DNA from: Rubrivivax sp.
GTDB taxonomy: Bacteria; Pseudomonadota; Gammaproteobacteria; Burkholderiales; Burkholderiaceae_C
Direction: 5' to 3'
Assembly (NCBI GenBank): GCA_018780805.1
Contig: JADMJD010000143.1
Location: 1-62,747 of the forward strand
DNA: 62,747 bases
The position numbers were made by a program, and so were the translations under genes. The notes below the pieces were generated by a model, which worked only from the letters and a program-made list of their open reading frames with translations, was not told the origin of the DNA and did not search any database. Of the stretch, positions 1 through 8,686 are shown piece after piece. How positions within the stretch are numbered: position 1 is the stretch's first letter; each line of letters begins with the position of its first letter.

Positions 1-92
1 GCAACTACCAGGAGTACGAAGCCGACAAGAAGAAGCGCCTGGGTGAAGAAGGCGCGCGCCCGCACCGGCTGCGCTTCAAGCCCATCCGCTGA
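1..92 (+). CDS. ettA: Energy-dependent translational throttle protein EttA, C-terminal end (partial)
   Basis: Only the last 29 codons and the stop are present; the gene enters from the left edge. The frame reads NYQEYEADKKKRLGEEG and then a basic tail ending in FKPIR. This matches the C-terminus of EttA, the ABC-F ATPase that binds the ribosomal E site and gates the first elongation steps according to ATP/ADP ratio. No ATPase motif is inside the window, so the call rests on the tail alone, which is well conserved in proteobacterial EttA. Confidence 0.75.
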   Translation, partial: NYQEYEADKKKRLGEEGARPHRLRFKPIR

Positions 93-109
93 AGGCCGGA
101 CCCGGCGCG

Positions 110-787
110 ATGCAGGGCCCGACCCCCGCCGAACGGCCGGCGCTGGATGCGCTGGTCGAACAGCAGGAAAAGGCGCTGCGCAAGGCGCTGATCGCGCAGC
201 GCACGCCGGTGTTCGCGGTGCACGCGATCCAGCGGGTGCACGAGCGCATCGACGCCCTCGCGGACCAGGTGCGGCGCCAGCCCGGTACGGCCATCGCCTG
301 CCGGGCGGGCTGCAGCCACTGCTGCCACCTGCGCGTGGAGGCGATGGCGCCCGAGGTCTTCCTGCTCGCGCGCCAGGTGCAAAAATGGCCCGAGGCCGAG
401 CGCAGCGCGCTGCAGGCGCGGCTGGACGCCCACGCGGCCCGCGCCGCCGGCCTGGCGATGCACCAGCATCGCCTGCGCTGCCCGCTGCTGGGTGACGACG
501 AGCGCTGCAGCGCCTACGCGGCGCGACCCTTCATGTGCCGCAAGCTGATGTCCAGCAGCGTGGCCGCCTGCGCGGCACCCGAACAAGGCGCGGTGGAAGA
601 CCGCACGATGTTCCTGCAGGCCGCCGCCATCACCTACGGCGCGCACAAGGGTTACGGCCGCGCCAAGCTGCCCAACGCCGTGCACGAGCTGGGCCAGGCC
701 CTGCGCGTGGCACTGGCCGACCCCGGCGCCGAGGCGCGCTGGTTCCGCGGCGACGCGGTCTTCGCGCCGCTGCCGGACGAAGGCTGA
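110..787 (+). CDS. YkgJ-family cysteine-cluster protein
   Basis: A 225-residue soluble protein. It carries the cysteine cluster CRAGCSHCC (C64, C68, C71, C72) and a later set around residues 125-145 (RCPLL, RCSAY, FMCRK). This is the pattern of the YkgJ/CxxCxxCC family, predicted to hold zinc or an iron-sulfur cluster. The biochemical role of the family is not established. It starts 17 bases after the ettA stop and may be cotranscribed with it. There is no signal peptide or membrane segment. The family call is firm; the metal and function are inference. Confidence 0.8.
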   Translation: MQGPTPAERPALDALVEQQEKALRKALIAQRTPVFAVHAIQRVHERIDALADQVRRQPGTAIACRAGCSHCCHLRVEAMAPEVFLLARQVQKWPEAERSALQARLDAHAARAAGLAMHQHRLRCPLLGDDERCSAYAARPFMCRKLMSSSVAACAAPEQGAVEDRTMFLQAAAITYGAHKGYGRAKLPNAVHELGQALRVALADPGAEARWFRGDAVFAPLPDEG

Positions 788-891
788 TGCGCCGCCGGCC
801 GCCGTCGGCCATGCCTGCTTTCCCGCCGTTCGTCGCCTGACCGGCCACCTTGGCTGGCCAAAGCCACCGGGCCGGCGTTAGGCTGGTGGCC

Positions 892-2007
892 ATGGACCTG
901 GTTTCTCCTTCCCCCACGCAGCCCTTGCAGCCCGCACGACCCTCCCCCTGGGCCGCCTTGAACGTCAAAAGCGTGGCGCTGGCGCTGGCGCTGGGTGTGG
1001 CCGTCGCGGCCGCGCTGAACCCGATCTTCATCACCCCGTTCCCGGTGCTGCTGGGGCGCACGGTGTTCCTGGCGCTGGCGCTGCTGCTGGTCTACGTCGT
1101 GGCGGGCTGGTTGTTCGAGCGCCTGCTGCCGGCGCGTGTGCCCCGCTGGTTGCGCCAGACGCTGCAGGCCGTGGCGGTGGCGGTGGCGGCGCCGCTGGCG
1201 GCCTTCGGCAGCTCGCTGGTGGCCGCCGGCGGGGACCTGGCGATGTTCCTGGACCACTCCGGCCGCATGCTGGGTTTCCTGTGGATCGCCAGCGTGGGCC
1301 TGATCCTCGGCCTGGTGCTCACCACCGGCGCCCTGCTGCGCGAGCGTGAGAGCCAGGAGCATGCCCAGGCCCTGCAGTTTGCGCTGGAGCGCAGCACGCT
1401 GGAGCGCCAGGTGCTGGACGCGCGGCTGAACCTGCTGCAGGCGCAGATCGAGCCGCACTTCCTGTTCAACACGCTGGCCAATGTGCAGGCCCTGGTGGAG
1501 AACAACTCGCCGCGCGCCGCGCCGGTGCTGGCCAGCCTGATCGCCTACCTGCGTGCCGCCATGCCGCAGCTGCACGGCGGCGGCCAGACGCTGGGCAACG
1601 AAGCGGCGCTGGTGCAGGCCTACCTGGCGCTGATGCAGATGCGCATGCCCGACCGGCTGCAGGTGCGGGTGAGCCTGCCCGAAGCACTGGCGCTGCGGCG
1701 CTTCCCGCCGATGGCGCTGCTGACCCTGGTGGAAAACGCCGTGCGCCACGGCATCGACCCGGCCGAAGACGGCGGGCACATCGAGGTGGGCGCACGCGCT
1801 GAACCCGGCGGCGGCCTGCGCCTGTGGGTGGCCGACACCGGCGTCGGCCTGAGCCCCCACACCGCGCCGGGCACCGGCCTGGCCAACCTGCGCGACCGGC
1901 TGGCCGCGTTTTACGGCGGCGCGGCGGCGCTGGAACTGCACGAGGTGCAACCGCAGGGCCTGCGCGCCGAGATCGTGTTGCCCCCCGAAGCCGCTGCCAC
2001 GCCATGA
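892..2007 (+). CDS. LytS/YehU-type sensor histidine kinase
   Basis: A 371-residue membrane kinase. About four hydrophobic segments occupy residues 25-145, followed by a short coiled linker and the His_kinase domain. The phospho-acceptor is H189 in QIEPHFLFNTLANVQ, the signature of the LytS/YehU class. The HATPase part follows, with the N box LVENAVRHGID and a DTGVG motif. An upstream in-frame TTG at 850 is possible, but the ATG at 892 places the protein better. The last base pairs overlap the response-regulator gene (ATGA), so the two are translationally coupled. The input signal cannot be inferred. A second, paralogous pair lies at 5617-7682. Confidence 0.9.
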   Translation: MDLVSPSPTQPLQPARPSPWAALNVKSVALALALGVAVAAALNPIFITPFPVLLGRTVFLALALLLVYVVAGWLFERLLPARVPRWLRQTLQAVAVAVAAPLAAFGSSLVAAGGDLAMFLDHSGRMLGFLWIASVGLILGLVLTTGALLRERESQEHAQALQFALERSTLERQVLDARLNLLQAQIEPHFLFNTLANVQALVENNSPRAAPVLASLIAYLRAAMPQLHGGGQTLGNEAALVQAYLALMQMRMPDRLQVRVSLPEALALRRFPPMALLTLVENAVRHGIDPAEDGGHIEVGARAEPGGGLRLWVADTGVGLSPHTAPGTGLANLRDRLAAFYGGAAALELHEVQPQGLRAEIVLPPEAAATP

Positions 2008-2792
2008 ACGCACCGACCGCACCGACCGCGTTGATCGCCGACGACGAACCCCTGCTGCGCGATCACCTGGCCGCGCACCTGGCCCGCGCCTGGCCGGCGC
2101 TGCAGATCGTGGCCCAGGCGCGCAACGGGCGCGAGGCGCTGGAGCTGTTCGACGAACTGACGCCCGACATCGTCTTCCTGGACGTGCACATGCCGGGCCT
2201 GAACGGCATCGAGACCGCACGGGGCATCGCCCGCCGGGCCGATCTGGTGTTTGTCACCGCCTACGAACAATACGCCGTGCAGGCGTTTGAGCAAGGTGCG
2301 CTGGACTACCTGGTCAAACCCTTTGACCCGGCCCGCCTGGCCGACACCGTGCAGCGCCTGCAGGCGCGCCGTGCCGGCGCCGCACACCCGCCGGGGCACG
2401 ACACCAGCCTGGACCCGGTGCTCGATCGCCTGGCCGACGAGCTGCGCAAACGGGCCCCCGCGCCCGCCTACCTGCAGTGGATCAAGGCCTCGGTGGGGCA
2501 GAGCGTGCGCCTGATCCCGGTGGACGAGGTGGTCTACCTGCGCAGCGACGAGAAGTACACGCTGGTGGTCTGGCCCGGCGGCGAGGCGCTGATCCGCAAG
2601 ACCATCCGCGAGCTGGCCGACGAGCTGGACCCGGCGCGCTTCGTGCAGATCCACCGCTCCAGCATCGTCAACCTGCGCCACGTGGCCCAGGTGCAGCGCG
2701 GCGCGAATGAAACCGCCGACGTGCACCTGCGCGGCCGGCCCGAGGTGCTGCCGGTGAGCCGCAGTTACCTGCACGTGTTCCGGCAGATGTAG
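2004..2792 (+). CDS. LytTR-family response regulator
   Basis: 262 residues: a receiver domain at about 8-125 (acidic D13/D14, phospho-acceptor D60 in DIVFLDVHMPG, K105 in YLVKPFD) and a LytTR DNA-binding domain at about 155-260 (IPVDEVVYLRSDEKYT and FVQIHRSSIVNL are typical). It is the cognate regulator of the upstream kinase, whose stop codon it overlaps by four bases. LytTR regulators usually bind paired short direct repeats. None could be assigned with confidence near this gene. Confidence 0.92.
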   Translation: MNAPTAPTALIADDEPLLRDHLAAHLARAWPALQIVAQARNGREALELFDELTPDIVFLDVHMPGLNGIETARGIARRADLVFVTAYEQYAVQAFEQGALDYLVKPFDPARLADTVQRLQARRAGAAHPPGHDTSLDPVLDRLADELRKRAPAPAYLQWIKASVGQSVRLIPVDEVVYLRSDEKYTLVVWPGGEALIRKTIRELADELDPARFVQIHRSSIVNLRHVAQVQRGANETADVHLRGRPEVLPVSRSYLHVFRQM

Positions 2793-2882
2793 GCCGCCGA
2801 TGTAGGCTGCGGAAGTCGGCTGCGATTTTGTCGATCCGGCGTGGCCCGGCTCGTCGTGCAGCACAACCTCCAGGAGAACACC

Positions 2883-3329
2883 ATGTCCGACCACACCGTC
2901 CACCTGCACCGCGTGCTGCGCGCGCCGCCGGCCAGGGTCTACCGCGCGTTCATCGAGCCGCTGGCGATGGCGCGTTGGCTCCCGCCCTATGGTTTCTGCT
3001 GCCAGGTGCACCACATGGAGCCGAAGGTGGGCGGCACATTCCGCATGTCGTTCCAGCACTTCGGCAGTGGCAACAGCCACTCTTTCGGCGGTGAGTACCT
3101 GGAGCTGGTGCCCGGGGAACGCCTGCGCTACACCGATGTCTTCGACGACCCGGCACTGCCCGGTGTCATGCACGTGGCGGTGGACCTGACCCCGGTGATC
3201 TGCGGCACCGAGTTGCGCGTCAGCCAGAGCGGCATCCCCGCGTCCATCCCGCTGGAGATGTGTTACCTGGGCTGGCAGGAGTCGCTGGCGCAGCTGGCGC
3301 TGCTGGTGGAGCCCGAGATCCCGGGCTGA
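2883..3329 (+). CDS. SRPBCC (AHSA1/START-like) domain protein
   Basis: 148 residues, preceded by a good ribosome site (AGGAG, 2873-2877). The N-terminus VHLHRVLRAPPARVYRAFIE followed by a tryptophan-rich segment (MARWLPPYGF) and GGTFRMSF is characteristic of the Aha1_N-C/AHSA1 branch of the SRPBCC ligand-binding fold. These small proteins bind hydrophobic ligands or act as polyketide-cyclase-like enzymes. The ligand is unknown here. It lies 90 bases after the response regulator on the same strand, and may be an independent unit. Confidence 0.8.
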   Translation: MSDHTVHLHRVLRAPPARVYRAFIEPLAMARWLPPYGFCCQVHHMEPKVGGTFRMSFQHFGSGNSHSFGGEYLELVPGERLRYTDVFDDPALPGVMHVAVDLTPVICGTELRVSQSGIPASIPLEMCYLGWQESLAQLALLVEPEIPG

Positions 3330-3338
3330 CGGGACCGG

Positions 3339-3836
3339 TCAGGCCACGCGCCGCCGCAGCAGCCGCACGATGGTGCTGATGTTCACGGCCGCCACCACCA
3401 GCTCCAGTGCCGTGCCGCCGATCGAGCCGACGATCAGGTTGTTGGCGATCCACAGGCCCGTGCCCAGCAGCATCACGAGCCGCATCGCCACGCCCTGCAG
3501 CAGGAACAACGCCAGCGTGCCGATGCACGAGGCGCCCAGCGGCAGCCAGTCGCTGGGCTGCTGTGCGAGCCCCAGGCCGAAGGCGATGTTGGCCGCCACC
3601 ACGGCCACAGCCACCCAGGGGCTGCGTGTGCGCAGCGCCAGCAGCGAGCGCAGCAGCGACAGGCCCGAGCTGGCCACCGCCGTCGGGTTGCCCAGCAGCG
3701 CAAAGTGCGCCATGTAGGCCAGGCACTCGCCGGCCATGAAGAGCTTGAAGCGGCGGTCGTCGGTCTGCAGGAAGGAGCCGACGCCCAGCCCGAACGCCAG
3801 GTAGCCGATGAGTTGTGCCGAGGAAAACCAGTCCAA
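3339..3836 (-). CDS. ygjV: YgjV-family inner membrane protein
   Basis: 165 residues, almost entirely hydrophobic with about five to six membrane segments. The pattern near the N-terminus (GVGSFLQTDDRRFKLF), the central ALRTRSPWV and the C-terminal NNLIVGSIGGTALE match the Imp-YgjV family of Enterobacteria and Burkholderiales. Function is unknown. The start is a TTG at 3836; no ATG lies close by in frame, so the exact start is uncertain. The gene is convergent with the SRPBCC gene and divergent from the isochorismatase-like gene. Confidence 0.8.
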   Translation of the reverse strand: MDWFSSAQLIGYLAFGLGVGSFLQTDDRRFKLFMAGECLAYMAHFALLGNPTAVASSGLSLLRSLLALRTRSPWVAVAVVAANIAFGLGLAQQPSDWLPLGASCIGTLALFLLQGVAMRLVMLLGTGLWIANNLIVGSIGGTALELVVAAVNISTIVRLLRRRVA

Positions 3837-3913
3837 GTTCGTGCGGTGTCGCGGTGGTCAACCGATTGTCTGCGCTGTGGCACAGTGGCTGTCACGGGTC
3901 AGCGGAGGCGTTC

Positions 3914-4489
3914 ATGGCAATCGTGCGTGCAGGCCGAAAGGCCGTGTTGCTGGTGGTGGATGTGCAGGTGGGTGTGATGGCCGGGGCCTGGCGGCCGGAA
4001 CCCGTGGTCGCCAATGTGGCCCACGTGGTCGAGCAGGCCCGTGCGCAGGGCGTGCCCGTGTTTTGGGTGCAGCATGCCGACGACGAGGACCTGATCACCC
4101 ACAGCCCGGCCTGGCAATGGGTGCCGGCGCTGGTGCCGGCGGCTGGTGAGCAACGGGTGCACAAACGCTTCAACTCGTCGTTTGAGCAGACCGCGCTGGA
4201 AAAACACCTGGCGGATCTGGGCGCCACGCACCTGGTGCTGGCCGGCGCGGCGACGAACTTCTGCATCCGTGCCACCGCCTACGCGGCGCTGGAACGGGGC
4301 TACGACCTCACGCTGGTGGCCGACGCCCACACCACCGGCGACATGACCGGCCCCGATGGCCAGCACGTGCCGGCCGAAGCCGTGGTGAACGACCTCAACG
4401 CCACGATGACCTGGCTGCAGTACCCCGGCCGCCGCAATGCCGCCGTGCCGACCGCGCAGTTGGACTGGGCCACCCATGCTGCCGCCTGA
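3914..4489 (+). CDS. Isochorismatase-family cysteine hydrolase
   Basis: 191 residues. The catalytic triad of the family can be placed: D16 in LLVVDVQVG, K84 in VHKRFNSSF and C117 in AATNFCIRATAY, the last preceded by the conserved cis-peptide region VLAGAATN. These enzymes cleave amides or vinyl ethers (isochorismate, nicotinamide, N-carbamoyl compounds). The substrate cannot be read from sequence. A ribosome site (GGAGG, 3904-3908) supports the ATG at 3914. The end overlaps the next gene by 14 bases, suggesting a two-gene operon. Confidence 0.87.
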   Translation: MAIVRAGRKAVLLVVDVQVGVMAGAWRPEPVVANVAHVVEQARAQGVPVFWVQHADDEDLITHSPAWQWVPALVPAAGEQRVHKRFNSSFEQTALEKHLADLGATHLVLAGAATNFCIRATAYAALERGYDLTLVADAHTTGDMTGPDGQHVPAEAVVNDLNATMTWLQYPGRRNAAVPTAQLDWATHAAA

Positions 4490-5177
4490 CGACGACCCCG
4501 CACTGCAGGCCCTGGACGCCCTGTACGCCGACCGCAGCGGCGGCGACTGGTGGGACCGCTTCTACGCCGACCGCCACAAGCCGGTGCCGTTTTTTGGCAG
4601 CGCGCCCGACGAGTGCCTGGTGGAATGGGTGGGCGCCGACCTGGTGGCGCCCGGCGCGGCACTGGACCTGGGCTGCGGCAACGGCCGCAACGCCGTCTAC
4701 CTGGCGCAGCAGGGGTTCAGTGTGGACGCGGTCGACCAGTCGGCCACGGCCTGCGCCTGGGCGCGCGAGCGCTGCCAGGCAGCCGGCGTCAACGTGCGCC
4801 TGCACCATGTGTCGCTGTGGCAGCACCCTGTGGCGCCTGCGAGCCTGGACCTGGTGATCGATTCCGGCTGTTTCCACCACCTGCCGCCGCACCGGCGCGG
4901 GCCTTATGTCCAGCGTGTGGCCGCGGCGCTCAAGCCCGGCGGCTGGTTCAGCATGGTGTGTTTCCGGCCTGAGGGCGGCAGCGGGCTCACCGACGAGCAG
5001 GTGCTGGCCCAGCACAGCCTGGGCGGGGGCCTGGGCTACACCGAGGCGCAGCTGCGCAGCCACTGGGGCACGGCCTTGCAGGTGCACACGCTGCGCCCCA
5101 TGCGGCCGCAGCCGGCCGGTGGCGCGCTCTTCGGCCAGCCCTTCCTGTGGGCATTGCTGGCGCGCAAACAGGGGTGA
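4476..5177 (+). CDS. Class I SAM-dependent methyltransferase
   Basis: 233 residues of a Rossmann-fold methyltransferase. Motif I is clear (ALDLGCGNGRNAVYLAQQGF), followed by the acidic ribose-binding strand VDAVDQS and the motif IV region LDLVIDSGCFHHLPPH. The overall shape resembles the TehB/TPMT-like group of small-molecule methyltransferases. I chose the ATG at 4476, which gives a 14-base overlap with the isochorismatase gene; an in-frame ATG at 4437 would add 13 residues lacking family resemblance. The substrate is unknown. Confidence 0.87.
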   Translation: MLPPDDDPALQALDALYADRSGGDWWDRFYADRHKPVPFFGSAPDECLVEWVGADLVAPGAALDLGCGNGRNAVYLAQQGFSVDAVDQSATACAWARERCQAAGVNVRLHHVSLWQHPVAPASLDLVIDSGCFHHLPPHRRGPYVQRVAAALKPGGWFSMVCFRPEGGSGLTDEQVLAQHSLGGGLGYTEAQLRSHWGTALQVHTLRPMRPQPAGGALFGQPFLWALLARKQG

Positions 5178-5245
5178 GGTTGTGCGCTTTCGCGGCGCCT
5201 GCGCGCCAATGGGCCGGGTGCCGCTTCAGCTGCACCGCGTGTTGA

Positions 5246-5620
5246 TCAGGGCGCGGCGCGCGCCACCAGGCTCAGCGGCAGCTCCTCGCTGCCTCGCCGC
5301 ACACGCAGCTGCAGTGTCTGGCCCGCCCGCACCGCCGACATCGTGGCCGCCAGTTCGCGCGCCGGCGCACCCGCCACGGCGCGGCCGTCGAGTGTCAGGA
5401 CCATGTCGTCCACCTTCAGCCCGCCGGCCTCGGCGGCGCTGCCCGGGTTCACCTTCGTCACGCGGGCCGACTGCAGCACCGGCTTCCAGAACGGGCCCTC
5501 GACCTCGACATTGACGGCAAAGCCCAGCCGGCCCGATGGGGCTTCGCCCAGTGCGGGCAGCGCCCAGGCGGTGGCGAGCAGCAGGCAAAAGTGGCGGCGT
5601 TGCAGCATGGTGGGGTTCAC
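5246..5620 (-). CDS. Exported PDZ-domain protein
   Basis: 124 residues: a signal peptide (RRHFCLLLATAWALPALGEA) and then one PDZ domain. The peptide-binding loop region SARVTKVNPGSAAEAGGLKV is followed by DDMVLTLDGR, the usual PDZ pattern. There is no protease domain, so it is a stand-alone periplasmic PDZ protein. It overlaps the response-regulator gene by four bases and is the third gene of that operon, which hints at a periplasmic partner for the sensor. That link is inference. Confidence 0.8.
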   Translation of the reverse strand: MNPTMLQRRHFCLLLATAWALPALGEAPSGRLGFAVNVEVEGPFWKPVLQSARVTKVNPGSAAEAGGLKVDDMVLTLDGRAVAGAPARELAATMSAVRAGQTLQLRVRRGSEELPLSLVARAAP

Positions 5621-6381
5621 ATCGGTTTGAATCGCCAGGCGTAGGCCTGGCTCACAGCCAGCGTCTCGCCATGCCCGCGCAGGTGCAGCGTGATGCGGCC
5701 CAGGTCGTCTCGCACGGCGCGGGCGATGCGGTCGGCGCGCACCAAGGCGCCACGGTGCACCTGCCAGAACTGCTCCGGGTCCAGCCCGGCGCTGATTTCC
5801 TTCAGCGGCTTGAGCACATGCGCTTCGTCATCGGTGGTGACCACGCGGGTGTATTTCTCGTCGCTCTGGAAGAACAGCACCTCGTCGATGCTGAACATCT
5901 TGATCGTGTCGCCCACGCTGGCGCTGATCCAGCGCAGGCGCGGGGTCTCGGGGTCGGTGGTCTGCAGGCGGGCCGAGAGCCGCTGCACCAGGCGGTCCAG
6001 GTCGGCCGCCGGCTGGCGCGTGGCCAGCCGCTCCTGCAGGCGCTGCACCGCCTGCTGCAACCGTGTGGTCGTCACGGGTTTGAGCAGGTAGTCCACCGCG
6101 CCGGCTTCGAAGGCCTCGATCGCGTGGCTGTCGTAGGCGGTGGTGAAAACCACGTGGCAGCGTCCGCTGGCGGCGCGGGCCACGTCCAGCCCGCTCAGGC
6201 CGGGCATGCGGATGTCGAGGAAGGCGATGTCGGGGTGGTGTTCGTCCAGCGCCTCCACCGCGGCCGGGCCATGTTCACACTCGGCCACCACCTGCAGGGC
6301 AGGCCAGGCCGCGGCCAGCATGCGCAGCAGTTCGGCGCGCGGCAGGTCTTCGTCGTCGGCCAGCAAGGCGGTGGCGTTCAT
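5617..6381 (-). CDS. LytTR-family response regulator (second system)
   Basis: 254 residues with a receiver domain (D10, phospho-acceptor D56 in DIAFLDIRMPG, lysine in DYLLKPV) and a C-terminal LytTR domain (FSIDEVLFFQSDEKYT, FWQVHRGALVRADRI). It resembles the regulator at 2004-2792 throughout and is probably a paralog. It sits between the kinase and the PDZ gene, with four-base overlaps on both sides, so all three are likely made from one transcript. Confidence 0.92.
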   Translation of the reverse strand: MNATALLADDEDLPRAELLRMLAAAWPALQVVAECEHGPAAVEALDEHHPDIAFLDIRMPGLSGLDVARAASGRCHVVFTTAYDSHAIEAFEAGAVDYLLKPVTTTRLQQAVQRLQERLATRQPAADLDRLVQRLSARLQTTDPETPRLRWISASVGDTIKMFSIDEVLFFQSDEKYTRVVTTDDEAHVLKPLKEISAGLDPEQFWQVHRGALVRADRIARAVRDDLGRITLHLRGHGETLAVSQAYAWRFKPM

Positions 6382-7682
6382 GGGTGCGATCCTTCGTCCA
6401 GCGGCACGGCGATGGTGGCGGCCACACCGCCGCCGGGGCGGGCCTTCAGCTGCAGTTCGGCGCGGCCGCCGTAGAGCTGCTGCAGACGCTCGCGCAGGTT
6501 CACCAGGCCCAGGCCGCTGCCGGCGCCGCTGCCCTGGGCACTGGCACCGCCAAAACCGATGCCGTCGTCGGCCACGGTCACGGCCAGGCGGCCCTGGTCA
6601 TCGCGCTCGGCCTGCAAGCTGACGAGTGCCGGGCCGATCTTGGGCTCCACGCCGTGTTTGACGGCGTTTTCCGCCAGGCTGATCAGCATCAGCGGCGGGA
6701 AGGGCAGGGTCGCCAAGGCGGGCGGGATCTGCAGCTCGAACCGCAGGCGTGGCATGCGCGATTGCATCAGGGCCAGGTAGGCGCGCACCGTTTCGGCCTG
6801 CTGCGCCAGCGTGGTGTGGGCGGCGCCGTCGCTACGCAGCCGTGGGATGGCGGCGCGCAGGTAGGCCACCAGGCGGTCCACCATGTCGCTGGCGCGTGCG
6901 GGGTCGGTGGCGATGGCGCTGCGCACGCCGGCCAGGGTGTTGAACAAAAAGTGCGGCTCCACCTGCGCCGCCAGCACCGACAGCCGCAGCTCGGCCTCGC
7001 GGCGCTGGGCCTGGGCCTGGGCGAGCGCCCGGTCGCGGGCCAGTGCGATCAGCAGCTCACGTTCACGCCGCCAGCGCAACACGGCAAAACCGCCGCCCAG
7101 CGCAAAGCTGCAGAAGGCACCAAAGACGGCGTTGATGGCGCGCTGGGCCGGGCCCAGACCGCTGTCCAGGCGCGGAGGGCTGTCGTCGCCGTCCTCAGAA
7201 GTCAGGGTCACCCCGACGGCCATCACCACCCGCTGACGTTTGCCGTCCGGCCCCACGGTGCCCAGCACCTCGGCCGTGGCCTGTTTCAGCGGTTCGGCAC
7301 CCCATTCGCCAAAGGCGGCCAGCAGCAGCACCAGGGCCAGCATCGCAGCCCAGAGCCCACGTTGTTCATGCTCCGATGCCCAGCCCTGGCGCCGCACCCA
7401 GGCCCCGGCCAGCGGGCCCAGCACCAGCGGCGATCCCCATTGCAGCAGCAGCGCCGGGATCGACGCCACGGGCACCGCCGCAGTAGGCGCCGACCACACA
7501 CCCACCGCCAGCAGCGACAGCATCAGCAGCAGGATCAGCCCGGCCAGCCGCCAGCGCCCGCGCACCCACGGGCGGCTGAAGACCGGGTAGCGCCGGTAGT
7601 GCGTGAGCCAGCCATGGTCGCTGCCGCTCAGCTCCCGCGGCAGGGCTTCGTCGAGGGGCAGGGCCAACGGGGGCGAAGACAT
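6378..7682 (-). CDS. LytS/YehU-type sensor histidine kinase (second system)
   Basis: 434 residues. There are four to five membrane segments over about residues 47-205, with an extra hydrophilic loop (about 128-175) rich in charged residues that is absent from the 892-2007 kinase and may face the periplasm. The acceptor is H244 in QVEPHFLFNTLAGVR; the N box SLAENAVKHGVE and DDGIGF glycine box follow. First gene of the kinase-regulator-PDZ operon. The loop is the most likely sensory part, but no ligand can be named. Confidence 0.9.
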   Translation of the reverse strand: MSSPPLALPLDEALPRELSGSDHGWLTHYRRYPVFSRPWVRGRWRLAGLILLLMLSLLAVGVWSAPTAAVPVASIPALLLQWGSPLVLGPLAGAWVRRQGWASEHEQRGLWAAMLALVLLLAAFGEWGAEPLKQATAEVLGTVGPDGKRQRVVMAVGVTLTSEDGDDSPPRLDSGLGPAQRAINAVFGAFCSFALGGGFAVLRWRRERELLIALARDRALAQAQAQRREAELRLSVLAAQVEPHFLFNTLAGVRSAIATDPARASDMVDRLVAYLRAAIPRLRSDGAAHTTLAQQAETVRAYLALMQSRMPRLRFELQIPPALATLPFPPLMLISLAENAVKHGVEPKIGPALVSLQAERDDQGRLAVTVADDGIGFGGASAQGSGAGSGLGLVNLRERLQQLYGGRAELQLKARPGGGVAATIAVPLDEGSHP

Positions 7683-7760
7683 GGGCGGCAGCTTAGTGGC
7701 CGCCGTCCGGCCCGCGCAAGGCTGCGATGAAACCGGCCCGGCGTGCGACGAAACCCGGGC

Positions 7761-8672
7761 TCAGCGCCACAACCACGCCGCACCGCGCACGCCGGAACTG
7801 TCGCCATGCATCGCCGGCAGCAGCCGGGTGTGCAGCGGCTCGTCGCTGCCGGCGGAAAACACCCAGCGTGCCCACAGCGCGGGCACCGCTGCGTACAGGT
7901 GCGCAAGCCGCGACAGCCCACCGCCCAGCACGATGACGTCCGGGTCCAGCAGGTTGACGATGCCGGCCAGCGCACGCGCCAGGCGGTGGGCGTGGCGGTC
8001 CAGTGTGGCCTGGGCGGTGGCATCGCCGGCCTGCGCGCCGGCAACGATGGCCTCGCCGCTGCGCCCGCCGCCGCCGTGGCGCGCATCGTCCTGCGCCAGG
8101 GCCGGGCCGCTGACCCAGGTTTCCACGCAGCCGCGCTGGCCGCAGTAACAGCTGGGTGCGGCCGTGAGTTCTGCCGCGTCGGCCCAGGGCAGCGGGTTGT
8201 GGCCCCACTCACCGGCCAGGCCGTTGGCGCCCGCCAGCACCTGGCCGTTGACCACGATGCCGGCGCCCGTGCCGGTGCCCAGGATCACCGCGAAGACCGT
8301 CGCCGCGCCCGCGGCGGCGCCGTCGGTGGCCTCGGACAAGGCCAGGCAGTTGGCGTCGTTGGCCAGCCGCACCGGGCGGCCCAGCAGCGCCTGCAGGTCT
8401 GCCTGCAGCGGCTGGCCGTTCAGGCAGGTGGAGTTGGCGTTCTTGATGCGCCCGGCACCCGTCAGGCTGCCCGGGTGGCCCACCCCCACGGTGACAGGCT
8501 GCAGCAGCGCGGCCTCGGCACGCTGCACCAGGCCGGCCACGGCCATCAGCGTGGCGCGGTAGTCACCGGCCGGGGTGGGCACCCGTTCACGCCACAGCAC
8601 CTGGCCATCGGCGGCCAGCACCGCGGCTTCGGTCTTGGTGCCGCCGAGGTCGACACCCAAAGCCAGCGCCAT
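7761..8672 (-). CDS. mak: Fructokinase (ROK family, Mak type)
   Basis: 303 residues, the length of E. coli Mak. The N-terminal phosphate loop GVDLGGTKTE, the ROK zinc motif CYCGQRGCVETW, the catalytic aspartate region RLANDANCLALSEA and the C-terminal HGDSSGVRGAAWLW all match the Mak branch, including the central NANSTCLNGQPL. It phosphorylates D-fructose using ATP, with weaker activity on other hexoses in the family. It lies 14 bases after the aminopeptidase P gene on the same strand. No sugar transporter is adjacent. Confidence 0.88.
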   Translation of the reverse strand: MALALGVDLGGTKTEAAVLAADGQVLWRERVPTPAGDYRATLMAVAGLVQRAEAALLQPVTVGVGHPGSLTGAGRIKNANSTCLNGQPLQADLQALLGRPVRLANDANCLALSEATDGAAAGAATVFAVILGTGTGAGIVVNGQVLAGANGLAGEWGHNPLPWADAAELTAAPSCYCGQRGCVETWVSGPALAQDDARHGGGGRSGEAIVAGAQAGDATAQATLDRHAHRLARALAGIVNLLDPDVIVLGGGLSRLAHLYAAVPALWARWVFSAGSDEPLHTRLLPAMHGDSSGVRGAAWLWR

Positions 8673-8686
8673 CGGCGTTCAGTCCG

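Noticed and set aside
652..2220. Long minus-strand open frame opposite the first kinase
   Set aside because: No domain is visible and composition is that of an antisense shadow; the plus-strand kinase and regulator explain the region.
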